Source: Poriferisodalis sp965203655
GTDB lineage: Bacteria; Actinomycetota; Acidimicrobiia; Acidimicrobiales; Poriferisodalaceae
Assembly: GCF_965203655.1 (NCBI RefSeq)
Contig: NZ_CBDBDD010000002.1
Span: 124,001 to 188,000, forward strand
Length of the DNA stretch: 64,000 nt
Direction: 5' to 3'
Of this stretch, positions 17,704 through 26,504 are shown piece after piece. Position 1 is the stretch's first letter. Every line of letters starts with the position of its first letter. Position numbers and translations under genes: made by a program. The notes under the pieces are model-generated. The model did not search any database. It saw nothing but the letters and a program-made list of their open reading frames with translations, and was not told the origin of the DNA.

Positions 17704-17734
17704 GGCACAGGCCCGCTGCCATGCAGCGGGCATA
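17681..17734. repeat. Two tandem 22-bp hairpin repeats, possible bidirectional terminator
   Basis: The 22-bp sequence beginning CCGCTGCCATGCAGCGG occurs twice exactly, at 17681-17702 and 17713-17734, 10 bp apart. Each copy folds back on itself; the second makes an 8-bp stem GCCCGCTG/CAGCGGGC around a CCATG loop (17711-17731). The first copy encodes the last codons and stop of the 8-oxoguanine deaminase gene. The position between two convergent genes suggests a terminator, but there is no T-tract on either strand. Confidence 0.6.
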
Positions 17735-17745
17735 ACTGTTCTCGT

Positions 17746-18864
17746 CTAGTAGTCCCGGTACGGCGAGCCGAGCCGGTCCAGCCAACGAAGCGGCGGAACT
17801 GCGTCGATGATCCGGCTGAACGACCAGCGTTCGCTGGCCACGTTGAGCACCGCCAGCAAGCCGAGCACCACCCATTCGACGGTTGGCGGGTAGGTCGCGA
17901 CAGTGGCCATGGCCAACAGGGCACCGAGCGGGTTGACACCGGTGTCGCCCTGCATGTGCAGTTCAGCGAACTCGCTTCTCAACAGCCCGATCGCGGCGCC
18001 CGCTGCTGCCGCTGACCATACGGCCCAGTTGGCAGCTTCTGGTCCCAGGTCGAAGGGACGGGTTGCGCCCGTCGCAAGGAGCACCGCTGGAACGAGCCCG
18101 ACGAGCCACCACGCCGCCGCGGCCTTCGTCGCGCGCCCCGGTGCCCGGTCGAGCAGGTTCAACAGGTTGGCCGCGAGCGCCACAATGACAGCGCCACGCA
18201 CAAGCGCCGCAAGGCTCCACATCGCATCGGGATCGGCGCCCAAGCCCAGGAGGTGCGGAACCGGATCGAACCAATCGCCGGGATTCGTGCCTGCGAAGTA
18301 CCGGGCCTTGGCCGGATCGCCCCACTGGGCGATCTGGACTCCCACCAAGGCCACGCAACCGCCGCCGAGTGCCTTCACCATTCCGGTCGTGAGTGCTCGC
18401 TGGCGCAGGCTGCGGCGAACGTGTCCAGCGAATCCGCTGGCGGCATGATGACCGTCTGGCGTTGCGCGGGTGTCGTCGCGATAGCCGAGCCACCCGAATC
18501 CCACGAGCAGCACCAGCGCAGCGATGCCACCCGCAATGGTCGCCGAATCAGGCGAGCGGGCAACTAGCGCCAGCTGATCCGGCACGTATGCCGCCCACTC
18601 AAGATCGCCCTCTGGCAACGACGCGATGACGCCCGTCGTGATCGCGACGACGATGGCGCTGGCAGCGAGCAGGACGAGTCCCGAGACCGCAACAATCGGC
18701 TGTCCGCGGTAATTCGGCCGGATCCAGCGGTCCTGGTTCATGCGCGGGCCGAGCCAGTGCCAGAGCCCGGCGGACACCAGCAGCGATCCGCCGAAGGCAG
18801 CGATCAGCACCGCCGCCGCGGTCAATCTGCCCGAGATGAGGCCCAACAACGGCCCTGCGGTCAT
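17746..18864 (-). CDS. MraY/WecA-like polyprenyl-phosphate glycosyl-1-phosphate transferase-like membrane protein
   Basis: A 372-aa protein with about nine or ten hydrophobic segments from ATG 18864; the upstream frame overlaps the GT2 gene and is unlikely. It resembles glycosyltransferase family 4 (MraY/WecA), which attaches sugar-1-phosphates to undecaprenyl phosphate. The clues are NLLNLLDRAPGRATK (an N-x-x-N/D-x-x-D-like motif), HMQGDTGVNPLGALLA (compare GDTGSLALGG of MraY) and FGWLGYRDD near the first cytoplasmic loop. It is not the true MraY by synteny, since no mur genes are near. It is the last gene of the steA-mctB-GT2 cluster. Specific substrate unknown. Confidence 0.7.
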   Translation of the reverse strand: MTAGPLLGLISGRLTAAAVLIAAFGGSLLVSAGLWHWLGPRMNQDRWIRPNYRGQPIVAVSGLVLLAASAIVVAITTGVIASLPEGDLEWAAYVPDQLALVARSPDSATIAGGIAALVLLVGFGWLGYRDDTRATPDGHHAASGFAGHVRRSLRQRALTTGMVKALGGGCVALVGVQIAQWGDPAKARYFAGTNPGDWFDPVPHLLGLGADPDAMWSLAALVRGAVIVALAANLLNLLDRAPGRATKAAAAWWLVGLVPAVLLATGATRPFDLGPEAANWAVWSAAAAGAAIGLLRSEFAELHMQGDTGVNPLGALLAMATVATYPPTVEWVVLGLLAVLNVASERWSFSRIIDAVPPLRWLDRLGSPYRDY

Positions 18865-18901
18865 CGCTGCGCGTTTGCGGTGCAGGAGGAGTGGTGGAAT
18901 G

Positions 18902-19786
18902 TCACGATTCGTCCGACGGCTGGCGACGTCGTGGCCCCCGCAGGGACCGCAGCCGCTTCGGCAACCCAGCACTGAGTCGTGAAGCTCGACGCCGCCATCG
19001 CGCCAGCGGCAGCCGCGACGCGGCATGCCGCAGCGACGGGAGGCGAACCGCACGCAGCCGTCGGCCTCGGACCCGCACTCGGCTGCCCAGCGAGGCCACC
19101 ATATGCACGAGCGTTCTCGGGCCGCCGATGCGAGACACCACCGCCCGGTAGACATCGCGGCCGATCCGGGCCCGGTGGGAGATCCCTCTGACGTCGCGGC
19201 CGCTGGGCATGTGCGAGAACGCGACTTCGATCTCGCTGATGGTGGCACCGCGTGCCGCAGCGTCGAGCGTCAACCCGATCTCGAGGCCGAAGCGCCCGGC
19301 CAGTTCGACAGATCGCAGCAGCGATCCCCGCACCGCACGCTGGCCGGACAGCGGCTCGGCCAGCGTCAGTCCTGTCTGGGCGCGAACGACGTGAGCCGCA
19401 AACGCCTTCACGAAACCGAATCCGCTGGGCCGGCTCGGAGGTCCCAACACGGCGACCGCCATGTCCGCCTGGCCTTGCGCTACCGGCTCCAGCAATTCGC
19501 CTGCAAGCGATGCGCTGTCGCCCACGTCAGCGTCGATCAGCAGGTACGCCTCGGGGGCACCCGATGCTACGACTCCCGCTGCTACCGCGGCTCCCTTGCC
19601 GCGGTTGCGGGCAAACTCGACGACCCGGGCTCCCGCGGCTGCGGCGGCGGCTGCGGTGTGGTCTGCGGAGCCGTCGTCCACGACGATGACATCGAGCACA
19701 TCGTGCACTGTGCGCAGTGCCGTGACCGTGGCACCGACGGTGTCGGCCCGGTTGTATGCAGGCACGATCGCTACCGCATGCGTCAT
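18902..19786 (-). CDS. Family 2 glycosyltransferase
   Basis: A 294-aa GT-A fold glycosyltransferase starting at ATG 19786, which overlaps the mctB-like stop (ATGA). VAIVPAYNRADTVGATV is the N-terminal nucleotide-binding strand, DVIVVDDGSADHT and LLIDADVGD carry the DDGS and DxD-type metal/nucleotide contacts, and EPLSGQRAVRG is an acceptor-side motif seen in dolichol-phosphate-mannose-synthase-like enzymes. No C-terminal membrane helices are apparent; instead the last ~60 residues are very Arg-rich. With the MraY-like gene next to it, a role in a lipid-linked glycan is plausible but inferred. Confidence 0.85.
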   Translation of the reverse strand: MTHAVAIVPAYNRADTVGATVTALRTVHDVLDVIVVDDGSADHTAAAAAAAGARVVEFARNRGKGAAVAAGVVASGAPEAYLLIDADVGDSASLAGELLEPVAQGQADMAVAVLGPPSRPSGFGFVKAFAAHVVRAQTGLTLAEPLSGQRAVRGSLLRSVELAGRFGLEIGLTLDAAARGATISEIEVAFSHMPSGRDVRGISHRARIGRDVYRAVVSRIGGPRTLVHMVASLGSRVRVRGRRLRAVRLPSLRHAASRLPLARWRRRASRLSAGLPKRLRSLRGPRRRQPSDES

Positions 19787-20844
19787 GGCGGGCCCAGTCC
19801 GTGATCGGGAGCGGCCGCTGAGAAGTGAGTGACCGCAGGCAGCTCCTCCAGCGCAACCAGCAACGCCAGGTCGCCCGAGAACGTGTCCACCCGGTCGATG
19901 GTCGAGAACGACTCCCACAGCAGCGGATCGGACCGGACTCCGGCGACCACCGAGCCGTATGCGGCCGTCGCCGCGCCGCCGGTGGGGACCTCGACGATGA
20001 CTGCGCTGCCAGCGTGCCCATCATCTGCGATTGCACGCAGCAGATCGAACACGAATGCCTGATTCAGGCCTGCAGCGGCGGCATCGGTGATCACCACGAG
20101 CCGCAATTGCTCCCCGCCGAGCAGGTGCAGCGCCACGGCGCCGGTGCCGTCATGAGTGACCAGCTCCAGATCCCGCAGCACGGTGAGCGCAGTGCGCGTC
20201 CGCGGCACCGACGAGAATCCTCGCGAGAAGCCGTCGAGGGCACCGGAATCGGTGATGGCGTCGATATCGATGTCGCGAACTGCGCCGGATCCTGCCTCGT
20301 CAGGCCGGAACAGCGCCTGCGGCACCAGGAACCGCAGAGATCGCTGCACCGCAGCGCGGCTGTTGCCGGCCAACGAGAACGCGTCGGCGATCTGGTTGCG
20401 CACCGACGCGTCGTCGAGGCGCAGGTCGTCGCTGAGCCAGAGCACCCCGCCGAGCTGCGCATCGGTCTCGGCGATCCGGCTGCGGACGGCGGCCACTGCG
20501 GCGGGGTCGACGATCTCGGGCGCGACGATCAGCGTCGTGGTGCCGCTGAGGCGCCCCTGCGGGAGATACGGCCGCACGAGGTCTTCCACCTCGAACCGCT
20601 CCGAGCGTGCGTCTTCGACGCTCGCAAGCGCCTCATCCCGAGCTGCCACAGCTTCGTCACGAGCTGCCTCAGCTTCAGCGGACCGGTCGATCGCCTCCTG
20701 GGTATCGGCTTGGAGCTGGTCCACGCGCGATTCCAGGTTGCTCACGAGCACCGAGTCCACGAACGTCGAGCCCAGCGCCAGGCCGATCGCCAATGCCAGG
20801 AACACCGCCGCGATGGACACGATGTGGTAGCGGAGATTGATCAC
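19783..20844 (-). CDS. mctB: MctB/SteB-like copper transporter-family protein
   Basis: A 353-aa protein with one N-terminal membrane helix (INLRYHIVSIAAVFLALAIG), very like the start of mycobacterial MctB (Rv1698) and corynebacterial SteB. A coiled-coil follows (~35-80, rich in Glu/Ala/Arg with heptad spacing), then an extracytoplasmic alpha/beta domain. MctB is linked to copper tolerance in M. tuberculosis and SteB to cell separation with SteA in Corynebacterium. The GTG start abuts the steA stop with no gap, supporting a SteA-SteB type pair. The C-terminal copper-binding Cys/Met content is not obvious here, so the cell-envelope role seems at least as likely. Confidence 0.85.
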   Translation of the reverse strand: MINLRYHIVSIAAVFLALAIGLALGSTFVDSVLVSNLESRVDQLQADTQEAIDRSAEAEAARDEAVAARDEALASVEDARSERFEVEDLVRPYLPQGRLSGTTTLIVAPEIVDPAAVAAVRSRIAETDAQLGGVLWLSDDLRLDDASVRNQIADAFSLAGNSRAAVQRSLRFLVPQALFRPDEAGSGAVRDIDIDAITDSGALDGFSRGFSSVPRTRTALTVLRDLELVTHDGTGAVALHLLGGEQLRLVVITDAAAAGLNQAFVFDLLRAIADDGHAGSAVIVEVPTGGAATAAYGSVVAGVRSDPLLWESFSTIDRVDTFSGDLALLVALEELPAVTHFSAAAPDHGLGPP

Positions 20845-22029
20845 TCAGAAACCCATGTTGATCCACAGTGTGCGCAGCAGCAGCCGGCCCGGTTCGGTCA
20901 CCGCCGCGATCACTCCGATCGTGAGGAGGGCCGACACGATGAGCATCGCCATGTCGCGCTTGCGCACCTGTGTTCGGTACAGCCGGCTCACGCCCTTGGC
21001 ATCCACCAGCGCTGAGGAGACCTGCATCCGCGTGAGGAACGTCGAAGCCATGCCGCTGCGGCCCTTGTCGAAGAAATCGACCATCGACGTGTGCGACCCG
21101 ACCTCCACGATCTGTTCGGCTCGCTGCTCGAACGCCAGCCGCAGCGCGAGGTCCTCGCTGGTGCCAGGTGCCGCGATGACGTCGTAGTCGAGGCCTGCGT
21201 CGTCGAGTCTGCGGGCTCCCGGCACGCCTCCGGAGGGGTAGCCGTGCACGATCAGCTGCGCGCCGCAGTTCAACGCTCGCGGCGAGACCGAGTCGAAGTC
21301 ACCGATGATGATCTGAGGTGTGAGACCTGCGTCGAGCAGCGCATCGGCGCCTCCGTCCACGCCGATGATCACGGGTCGCATGTCGGCCATGTAGCCCGAG
21401 CGCCGCAGCGCCGCGAGATCCTCCCGATAGTCGATGCCGCGCACTACCACCAGCACGTGCCGGCGACGCAGCTGGTGGCGCAGCGGGGGGACCTCCAGCT
21501 CGTCGGTGAGGATCTGCGGCTCTTGGTCCAAGTACTCCAGCGTGTTGCGGGCGAAGCTGCCAAGCTCGCTGCGCACTGCCACACGCGCCGATTCCAGGAC
21601 TCGTTCGAAGTACTCGGCATCTCGGCGGTAGCCGGTACCGATGAGCTCACCCTCACGCAGCACCTCGCCGTCCGTCACGGCGATCTCGTCACCATCGCGC
21701 AGTGATTCGAACGCATCTTCGCCGACGTCGTCGAGCACGGGCACCCCGGCTTGAGCGAGCGTGAGCCCGCCCAGCGCCGGATACCTGCCGCTCATCGTCG
21801 GCACGGCGTTGACCACCGCTGCAGCCCCCGCTGCAAGCAGTCCGTCCGCGGCAACCCGATCCAGATCCGAGTGGTGAATGACGGCGATCTCGCCGCGTTC
21901 GAGACGCGGCAGCAGGTTCTTGGTGCGGCGATCCACCCGACACCGTCCTGCCACTCCCGCATGACGGCTGTTCCGGCGGCGACGCAGGTGACGGCGTGAC
22001 GGATTCACTCGCCGCCGGGTCGTGCTCAC
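20845..22029 (-). CDS. steA: Putative cytokinetic ring protein SteA
   Basis: A 394-aa protein with a thiamine-pyrophosphokinase-like core and a C-terminal membrane helix (AMLIVSALLTIGVIAAV), as in SteA/Rv1697. Conserved stretches are ERGEIAVIHHSDLDRVAADG, VNAVPTMSGRYPALG, PVIIGVDGGADALL, IIIGDFDSVS and GTSEDLALRLAF. The GTG at 22029 overlaps the recN stop (GTGA). In Corynebacterium SteA works with SteB in daughter-cell separation; the same pair follows here. The D-x-D-like GDFDS motif is kept, so nucleotide or pyrophosphate binding is likely, but the enzymatic activity is not established to my knowledge. Confidence 0.88.
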   Translation of the reverse strand: MSTTRRRVNPSRRHLRRRRNSRHAGVAGRCRVDRRTKNLLPRLERGEIAVIHHSDLDRVAADGLLAAGAAAVVNAVPTMSGRYPALGGLTLAQAGVPVLDDVGEDAFESLRDGDEIAVTDGEVLREGELIGTGYRRDAEYFERVLESARVAVRSELGSFARNTLEYLDQEPQILTDELEVPPLRHQLRRRHVLVVVRGIDYREDLAALRRSGYMADMRPVIIGVDGGADALLDAGLTPQIIIGDFDSVSPRALNCGAQLIVHGYPSGGVPGARRLDDAGLDYDVIAAPGTSEDLALRLAFEQRAEQIVEVGSHTSMVDFFDKGRSGMASTFLTRMQVSSALVDAKGVSRLYRTQVRKRDMAMLIVSALLTIGVIAAVTEPGRLLLRTLWINMGF

Positions 22030-23657
22030 GGGACTGGACTGCTGGCCGCTGGCTGCCCATCTCGGGGGCGCGGCCGGGACGCCTCGGCACTGCGGAGCAG
22101 ATCGCTCGCGTGCTGGCGACCGCTGTCCCACGACGGCTGACCTGCGAGCATCCGCGCCAGTTCGGTTACGCGGTCCGTCCCGTTCACCGCAACCAGATCG
22201 GAAGCCACCGACACACCGTCATCAGACTTGCGCACGGCGACATGGTGGTGAGCGAACGCCGCGACCTGCGGGAGATGTGTCACCACCAGGACCTGGTGGC
22301 GCTCGGCCAACGAGGTGAGCGCCTGACCGACTGCCAAGGCAGCCTCGCCGCCGATACCGGCGTCCACTTCGTCGAACACCAGCGTGGGCGGACCGGCCGT
22401 GAGGACCAGCCGCAGCGCCAGCATCACTCGCGCCAGCTCTCCGCCGGAGGCCACCTTCGACATCGCTCCGGGTGGCGAGCCCCGGTTGGCGCTGAAGAGC
22501 AGCTCGACGCCGTCGCACGGCGGATCGCCGGTGACCCGGACTTCCAGCGTCCCGCCGGCCAGCGCCAGCGACGCCAGGTGCCCGGTCACTGCGGCGGCTA
22601 GGCCGGGAGCTGCCGCCTGGCGAGCCGCAGCCACTGCGCGGGCCTCGTCGTCGACGCGGCGCTGCGCCGCAGCGATTCCTGCCTCCAGCTCGGAGGCAAG
22701 CTCAGCATGGCGCTGGAGTTGCGAGAGGCGTTCTGCGGCACGAGTTCCGAACGCTGCCACTTCGCCGAGCGTGTCGCCGTACTTGCGCGTCAGCTCGCGC
22801 AGCATCTGGTGCCGCGCCCGCACCTCGGCCAGCGCCTGCGGATCGTCCTCGATGATGTCGAGCACGCCGCGCAGCTGTGCGACCGTGTCGTCCAGCTCCG
22901 CAGCCGCCGCGGCAAGCCGTTCGCTGGTGGGCGCGAATGCCGGGCGCCCGGCCAGGGCAGCCGCGGCACTGCCCAGCTTGTCGATGGCACCGTCGTCACC
23001 CGACAGCGCTTGACGTGCAGCGTGGCCGTCGGCGAGGTGGGCTGTGGCGTCTGCGAGGAGATCTTCCCGCTCGGCGATCTGTTCGAGCTCGCCGGGGTCG
23101 TCCAGTTGCGCGGCGGAGATCTCGTCCACCTGATACCTCAGCAGGTCCATCTCCTGTGCCCTGGCACGTACATCGCCGCCGATCGCTTCGAGATTGTCGA
23201 CCAGGGCGCGCAGATCGTCTCGCGCAGCTCTCAGCGGGCGCAGGTCGGCGCCGCCCCAGCGATCCAGGGCTTCGCGTTGGGTCCGCGGACGCAGCAGCGA
23301 CTGGTGCTGGTGCTGGCCGTGCAGATCGACGAGCCCGATGCCGAGCTCGGCAAGCTCGGGTGCCGATGCCATGGTGCCGTCGAGGTAGGCGCGGCTGCGG
23401 CCTGCGGCCGGGATGACACGGCGCAGCACCCGCTCGCTGCCGTCGGGGCCGACAAACCTGCCCTCCACCACCGCTTCGTCAGCCCCTGAGCGCACCATCG
23501 CGGGATCTGCGCGGCCGCCCATGAGCAGCTGCACCGCCTGCACGACGAGCGTCTTGCCGGCGCCGGTCTCGCCGGTCAGCGCCGTCATGCCAGCGCCGAG
23601 CACCAGCCGGGCGCTGGAGATCACGCCGAGATTGCGCACGGCCAGCTCGGCCAGCAT
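22026..23657 (-). CDS. recN: DNA repair protein RecN
   Basis: SMC-like ATPase in double-strand break repair, 543 aa. Walker A is in LTGETGAGKTLVVQAV; the ABC signature region contains SKVASGGELARVMLALRL, and Walker B is LVFDEVDAGIGGEAALAVG. The middle ~170-380 is helical coiled-coil. HQVLVVTHLPQVAAFAHHH is the switch/His region. ATG 23657 is 7 bp after the nadK stop. Gene order tlyA-nadK-recN is widespread in Gram-positive bacteria, and this one is canonical. Confidence 0.96.
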   Translation of the reverse strand: MLAELAVRNLGVISSARLVLGAGMTALTGETGAGKTLVVQAVQLLMGGRADPAMVRSGADEAVVEGRFVGPDGSERVLRRVIPAAGRSRAYLDGTMASAPELAELGIGLVDLHGQHQHQSLLRPRTQREALDRWGGADLRPLRAARDDLRALVDNLEAIGGDVRARAQEMDLLRYQVDEISAAQLDDPGELEQIAEREDLLADATAHLADGHAARQALSGDDGAIDKLGSAAAALAGRPAFAPTSERLAAAAAELDDTVAQLRGVLDIIEDDPQALAEVRARHQMLRELTRKYGDTLGEVAAFGTRAAERLSQLQRHAELASELEAGIAAAQRRVDDEARAVAAARQAAAPGLAAAVTGHLASLALAGGTLEVRVTGDPPCDGVELLFSANRGSPPGAMSKVASGGELARVMLALRLVLTAGPPTLVFDEVDAGIGGEAALAVGQALTSLAERHQVLVVTHLPQVAAFAHHHVAVRKSDDGVSVASDLVAVNGTDRVTELARMLAGQPSWDSGRQHASDLLRSAEASRPRPRDGQPAASSPVP

Positions 23658-23664
23658 CGCCAGC

Positions 23665-24537
23665 TCAGCGATCCTTGAGGCCGAACTTGTGCTTCAGCAC
23701 GCGGTGGAAGCTGTCGCCGCCGGCGGTCACCAGCCGGGCGGTGTAGGGAGCACGCGTGACCACGAGTTCGTCGCCGGTCTGCAGCATCGTGGCGGATCGG
23801 CCGTCCACGGCCGCGAGCGCCGGCCGCTCGCTCATCACCCGGATGCCGATCTCGGTGTCGGGAGGCAGCAGCAGCGACCGGTCGAACAGCATGTGTGGTG
23901 CAACCGGCGTGACCTGCAGCGAAGAGTGCGTCGGAGCCACCACAGCTCCGCCTGCGGACAGGCTGTACGCGGTGGACCCGGTAGGGGTGGACACGATGAT
24001 GCCGTCAGCCGCGTAGGTAGCGAACATGTCGCCGTCGAGCCACACCTCCAGCCGCACCGTGTGGCCCGGATCGCGCTTCTCGAGCACGACCTCGTTCAGG
24101 CCCGTCCACGCCGCCGCATCATCGCCGTCGTCGGCGTCGCCTCCGGGCGCTCTGCGCACTGACGCACTGACCATCATCCGCTCGGAGATCGCCAGCGAGC
24201 CCGCGAGCGCAGCCGCGACCGCTTCGACCAGCTCGGACGGCTCGAAGGGGGTCAGGTAGCCGAGGTGCCCGACGTTCACCCCGAGCACCGGCACTCCCGC
24301 CGCGGCGACCAGGTCGAGCGAGCGCAGCATCGTGCCGTCGCCCCCGACGCTCACGGCCAGGTCGGGGGCCGCGCGGATCGGTTCGGCTGCGACCAGATCG
24401 CCGCGACCGATGGCCATCGCCTCGACGCTCCCCATCGAGACTGTATGGCCCGCATTCTCGAGCCAGTCCACGAGCCCTTTCGACGCGGTCAATGCTTCGT
24501 CGCGCTCGGCGTGCGCGATGACGAGCACGGCGCTCAT
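23665..24537 (-). CDS. nadK: NAD kinase
   Basis: Phosphorylates NAD to NADP, 290 aa. The GGDGTMLRSLDL motif, the NVGHLGYLTPFEPSEL stretch, NEVVLEKRDPGHT and DGIIVSTPTGSTAYSLSAGG are all present as in bacterial NadK. The ATG overlaps the tlyA stop by 4 bp. An insertion rich in Asp/Gly (GGDADDGDDAA, ~140-150) sits before the NE motif, probably a surface loop. Confidence 0.97.
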   Translation of the reverse strand: MSAVLVIAHAERDEALTASKGLVDWLENAGHTVSMGSVEAMAIGRGDLVAAEPIRAAPDLAVSVGGDGTMLRSLDLVAAAGVPVLGVNVGHLGYLTPFEPSELVEAVAAALAGSLAISERMMVSASVRRAPGGDADDGDDAAAWTGLNEVVLEKRDPGHTVRLEVWLDGDMFATYAADGIIVSTPTGSTAYSLSAGGAVVAPTHSSLQVTPVAPHMLFDRSLLLPPDTEIGIRVMSERPALAAVDGRSATMLQTGDELVVTRAPYTARLVTAGGDSFHRVLKHKFGLKDR

Positions 24538-25373
24538 CGGGAGCTCCCGGCGTCGATGCGGGGATCCTCAGCGTGCTGCACCGCTGCGTCGATGGCGCTG
24601 TGCAGCACGAAATCGGCTGCGCCGGCAGTCTCGGTGCGCCGGCAATGCAGGAAATACTCGACATTGCCCGCAGCGCCACGCAGTGGCGACGGGATGACGC
24701 CCGCCGGCACGAGCCCATACTCGGACGCCGACGCTGCCACTTCGGCCAGCACGCGCCGCCACACCGCCGGATCGCGAACGACACCCTTGCCACGCGACGC
24801 CTCGCGGCGGCCGGCTTCGAACTGCGGCTTGACCAGCAGCACGAGATCGCCGCCGGGCGCGGTGCAGCCAGCCAGGCGTGCCATCACCGTTCGCAGCGAG
24901 ATGAACGACAGATCGGCGGTCACGATGTCGACCGGGCCGCCGATGTCATCAGCGTCGAGATGGCGAACGTTGCAGCGCTCGCGCACCGTGACTCTCGGGT
25001 CCGCTCGCAGCCCGGCATCGAGCTGTCCCCGACCGACATCGACCGCCACGACGCCGGTTGCTCCACGCTGCAGCAGGCAATCGGTGAATCCCCCGGTGCT
25101 CGCACCGGCATCGAGCGCCCGCCGGCCGCGAACGTCGATCTCGAAGGCATCCAGCGCCGCATCGAGCTTCTCGCCGCCGCGCGACACGAATCGGGCACCC
25201 TCGCCGCTGACGTGAACGGGTTCGGACGCCGCCACCATCCGCGATGCCTTGTGCGCGACCGCACCGCTGACCAGCACACGGCCGCCGGAGATGAGGGCCT
25301 GCGCCGCGGTCCGGGTCGGTGCCATGGCTCGGCGCACGAGTTCGCTGTCGAGGCGTCGTCGCACGGCGGTCAT
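24534..25373 (-). CDS. tlyA: TlyA-family 16S/23S rRNA 2'-O-methyltransferase
   Basis: A 279-aa protein with an N-terminal S4 domain (RRLDSELVRRAMAPTRTAA) and an RrmJ-type methyltransferase fold (ALDAGASTGGFTDCLLQRGA for SAM binding, VTADLSFISL, LVLLVKPQFEAGR). In mycobacteria TlyA 2'-O-methylates 16S C1409 and 23S C1920 and affects capreomycin sensitivity. ATG 25373 is the start that keeps the S4 domain; upstream frame sequence lacks similarity and there is no clear ribosome-binding site. The K-D-K-E-type catalytic set appears kept (Lys of VKPQFE), but I cannot check all positions. Confidence 0.93.
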   Translation of the reverse strand: MTAVRRRLDSELVRRAMAPTRTAAQALISGGRVLVSGAVAHKASRMVAASEPVHVSGEGARFVSRGGEKLDAALDAFEIDVRGRRALDAGASTGGFTDCLLQRGATGVVAVDVGRGQLDAGLRADPRVTVRERCNVRHLDADDIGGPVDIVTADLSFISLRTVMARLAGCTAPGGDLVLLVKPQFEAGRREASRGKGVVRDPAVWRRVLAEVAASASEYGLVPAGVIPSPLRGAAGNVEYFLHCRRTETAGAADFVLHSAIDAAVQHAEDPRIDAGSSR

Positions 25374-25437
25374 AAAGCCGAAAGTACCAGCGAGCCCCGC
25401 TGCCGCCGCAGGGATTTTCGTGGGAGGGAGATAATTC

Positions 25438-26457
25438 TCAGACGAACCAGGTGCCGCGTGAGCGCAGCATCTGCGCGATGTCCGCAGCGCCCTGCTTCTG
25501 CTGGGCCGCTGCCAGCTGCCGCGTGGTGGCCATGGCGTACTCGCTGCGGCGCACGGCACGGAACACGCCGATCGGCGTCGGCTCGAACGGCCCGCGCGCC
25601 AGTCGGGCCAGCATGAAGGCCGTGGAGGGGTCGTGCTTGGACTCGTCATGAACCAGCAGCTCGTCGTCGCTCACGTCGGCGGTATGGACGACGCGAGCGC
25701 AGCCGGCCTCATCGATCACCCCGAATTCGCCGTCGGCCCCGAATCGGATGGGCTCGCCATCGCGCAGCGGGATGAGATTGGCGTCGCGGTTCTGCTTCTT
25801 GGTGACGCCCTCGAACGCGCCGTCGTTGAAGACGTTGCAGTTCTGGAAGACCTCCACGAACGCCGCCCCATCGTGGGCATGGGCCCGCTGGAACGTGTCC
25901 ATCATGTGCTGGCGATCCATGTCGTGCGTCCGGGCGACGAAGGAGGCTTCGGCCCCGAGCGCCACTGCCAGCGGGTTGAACGGGGCATCCAGCGAACCCA
26001 TCGGCGAGCTCTTGGTGACCTTGCCGATCTCGCTGGTGGGGCTGAACTGACCCTTGGTGAGGCCGTAGATCTGGTTGTTGAACAGCAGCAGCTTGATCTT
26101 GACGTTGCGCCGAAGGGCGTGGATCAGGTGGTTGCCGCCGATGGACAGCATGTCGCCGTCGCCGCCGATCACCCACACGTCGAGATCGGGGCGAGCCATC
26201 GCCAGACCGGTCGCGATAGCCGGCGCACGGCCGTGGATCCCGTGAACGCCGTAGGTGTTCATGTAGTACGGGAAGCGGGCGGCACAGCCGATGCCGGAGA
26301 CGAACACGGTGTTGCGCGGCTCGGTGCCGAGGCTCGGCATCAGCATCCTCAGCGCTGTGAGGATCGAGTAGTCACCGCAGCCGGGGCACCACCGCACCTC
26401 CTGGTCGGAGGCCCAGTCGCCGGGCTGTGTCGTCGGCGTGAAGGACGTGTCGGTCAT
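25438..26457 (-). CDS. korB: 2-oxoacid:ferredoxin oxidoreductase beta subunit (KorB)
   Basis: TPP-binding beta subunit, 339 aa. EVRWCPGCGDYSILTAL carries the CPGCGD cysteine motif, and IGGDGDMLSIGGNHL with NNQIYGLTKGQFSPTS is the TPP/Mg site. CAARFPYYMNTYGVHGIHGR is shared with actinobacterial 2-oxoglutarate synthases. Together with KorA it decarboxylates 2-oxoglutarate (or another 2-oxoacid) to the CoA ester with ferredoxin as acceptor, an alternative to the lipoate-dependent dehydrogenase. It directly follows korA and precedes tlyA by 64 bp. Confidence 0.93.
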   Translation of the reverse strand: MTDTSFTPTTQPGDWASDQEVRWCPGCGDYSILTALRMLMPSLGTEPRNTVFVSGIGCAARFPYYMNTYGVHGIHGRAPAIATGLAMARPDLDVWVIGGDGDMLSIGGNHLIHALRRNVKIKLLLFNNQIYGLTKGQFSPTSEIGKVTKSSPMGSLDAPFNPLAVALGAEASFVARTHDMDRQHMMDTFQRAHAHDGAAFVEVFQNCNVFNDGAFEGVTKKQNRDANLIPLRDGEPIRFGADGEFGVIDEAGCARVVHTADVSDDELLVHDESKHDPSTAFMLARLARGPFEPTPIGVFRAVRRSEYAMATTRQLAAAQQKQGAADIAQMLRSRGTWFV

Positions 26458-26504
26458 CGTGCTGTTTGCCTCTCGGGTTTCTTGATCGGGGTCGCGGTGC
26501 TCAT
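26454..26504 (-). CDS. Possible 16-codon coupling ORF between korA and korB
   Basis: An ATG at 26504 overlaps the korA stop (ATGA), encodes MSTATPIKKPERQTAR, and its own TGA overlaps the korB ATG by 4 bp. It therefore bridges exactly the 43-bp korA-korB gap with stop-start overlaps on both sides. It may serve translational coupling rather than make a functional peptide, or be coincidence. A GAGAGG-like ribosome-binding site for korB lies inside it. Confidence 0.25.
   Translation of the reverse strand: MSTATPIKKPERQTAR

Noticed and set aside
17681..17734. Start of a CRISPR array
   Set aside because: Only two repeats with a 10-bp spacer and strong internal palindromes.
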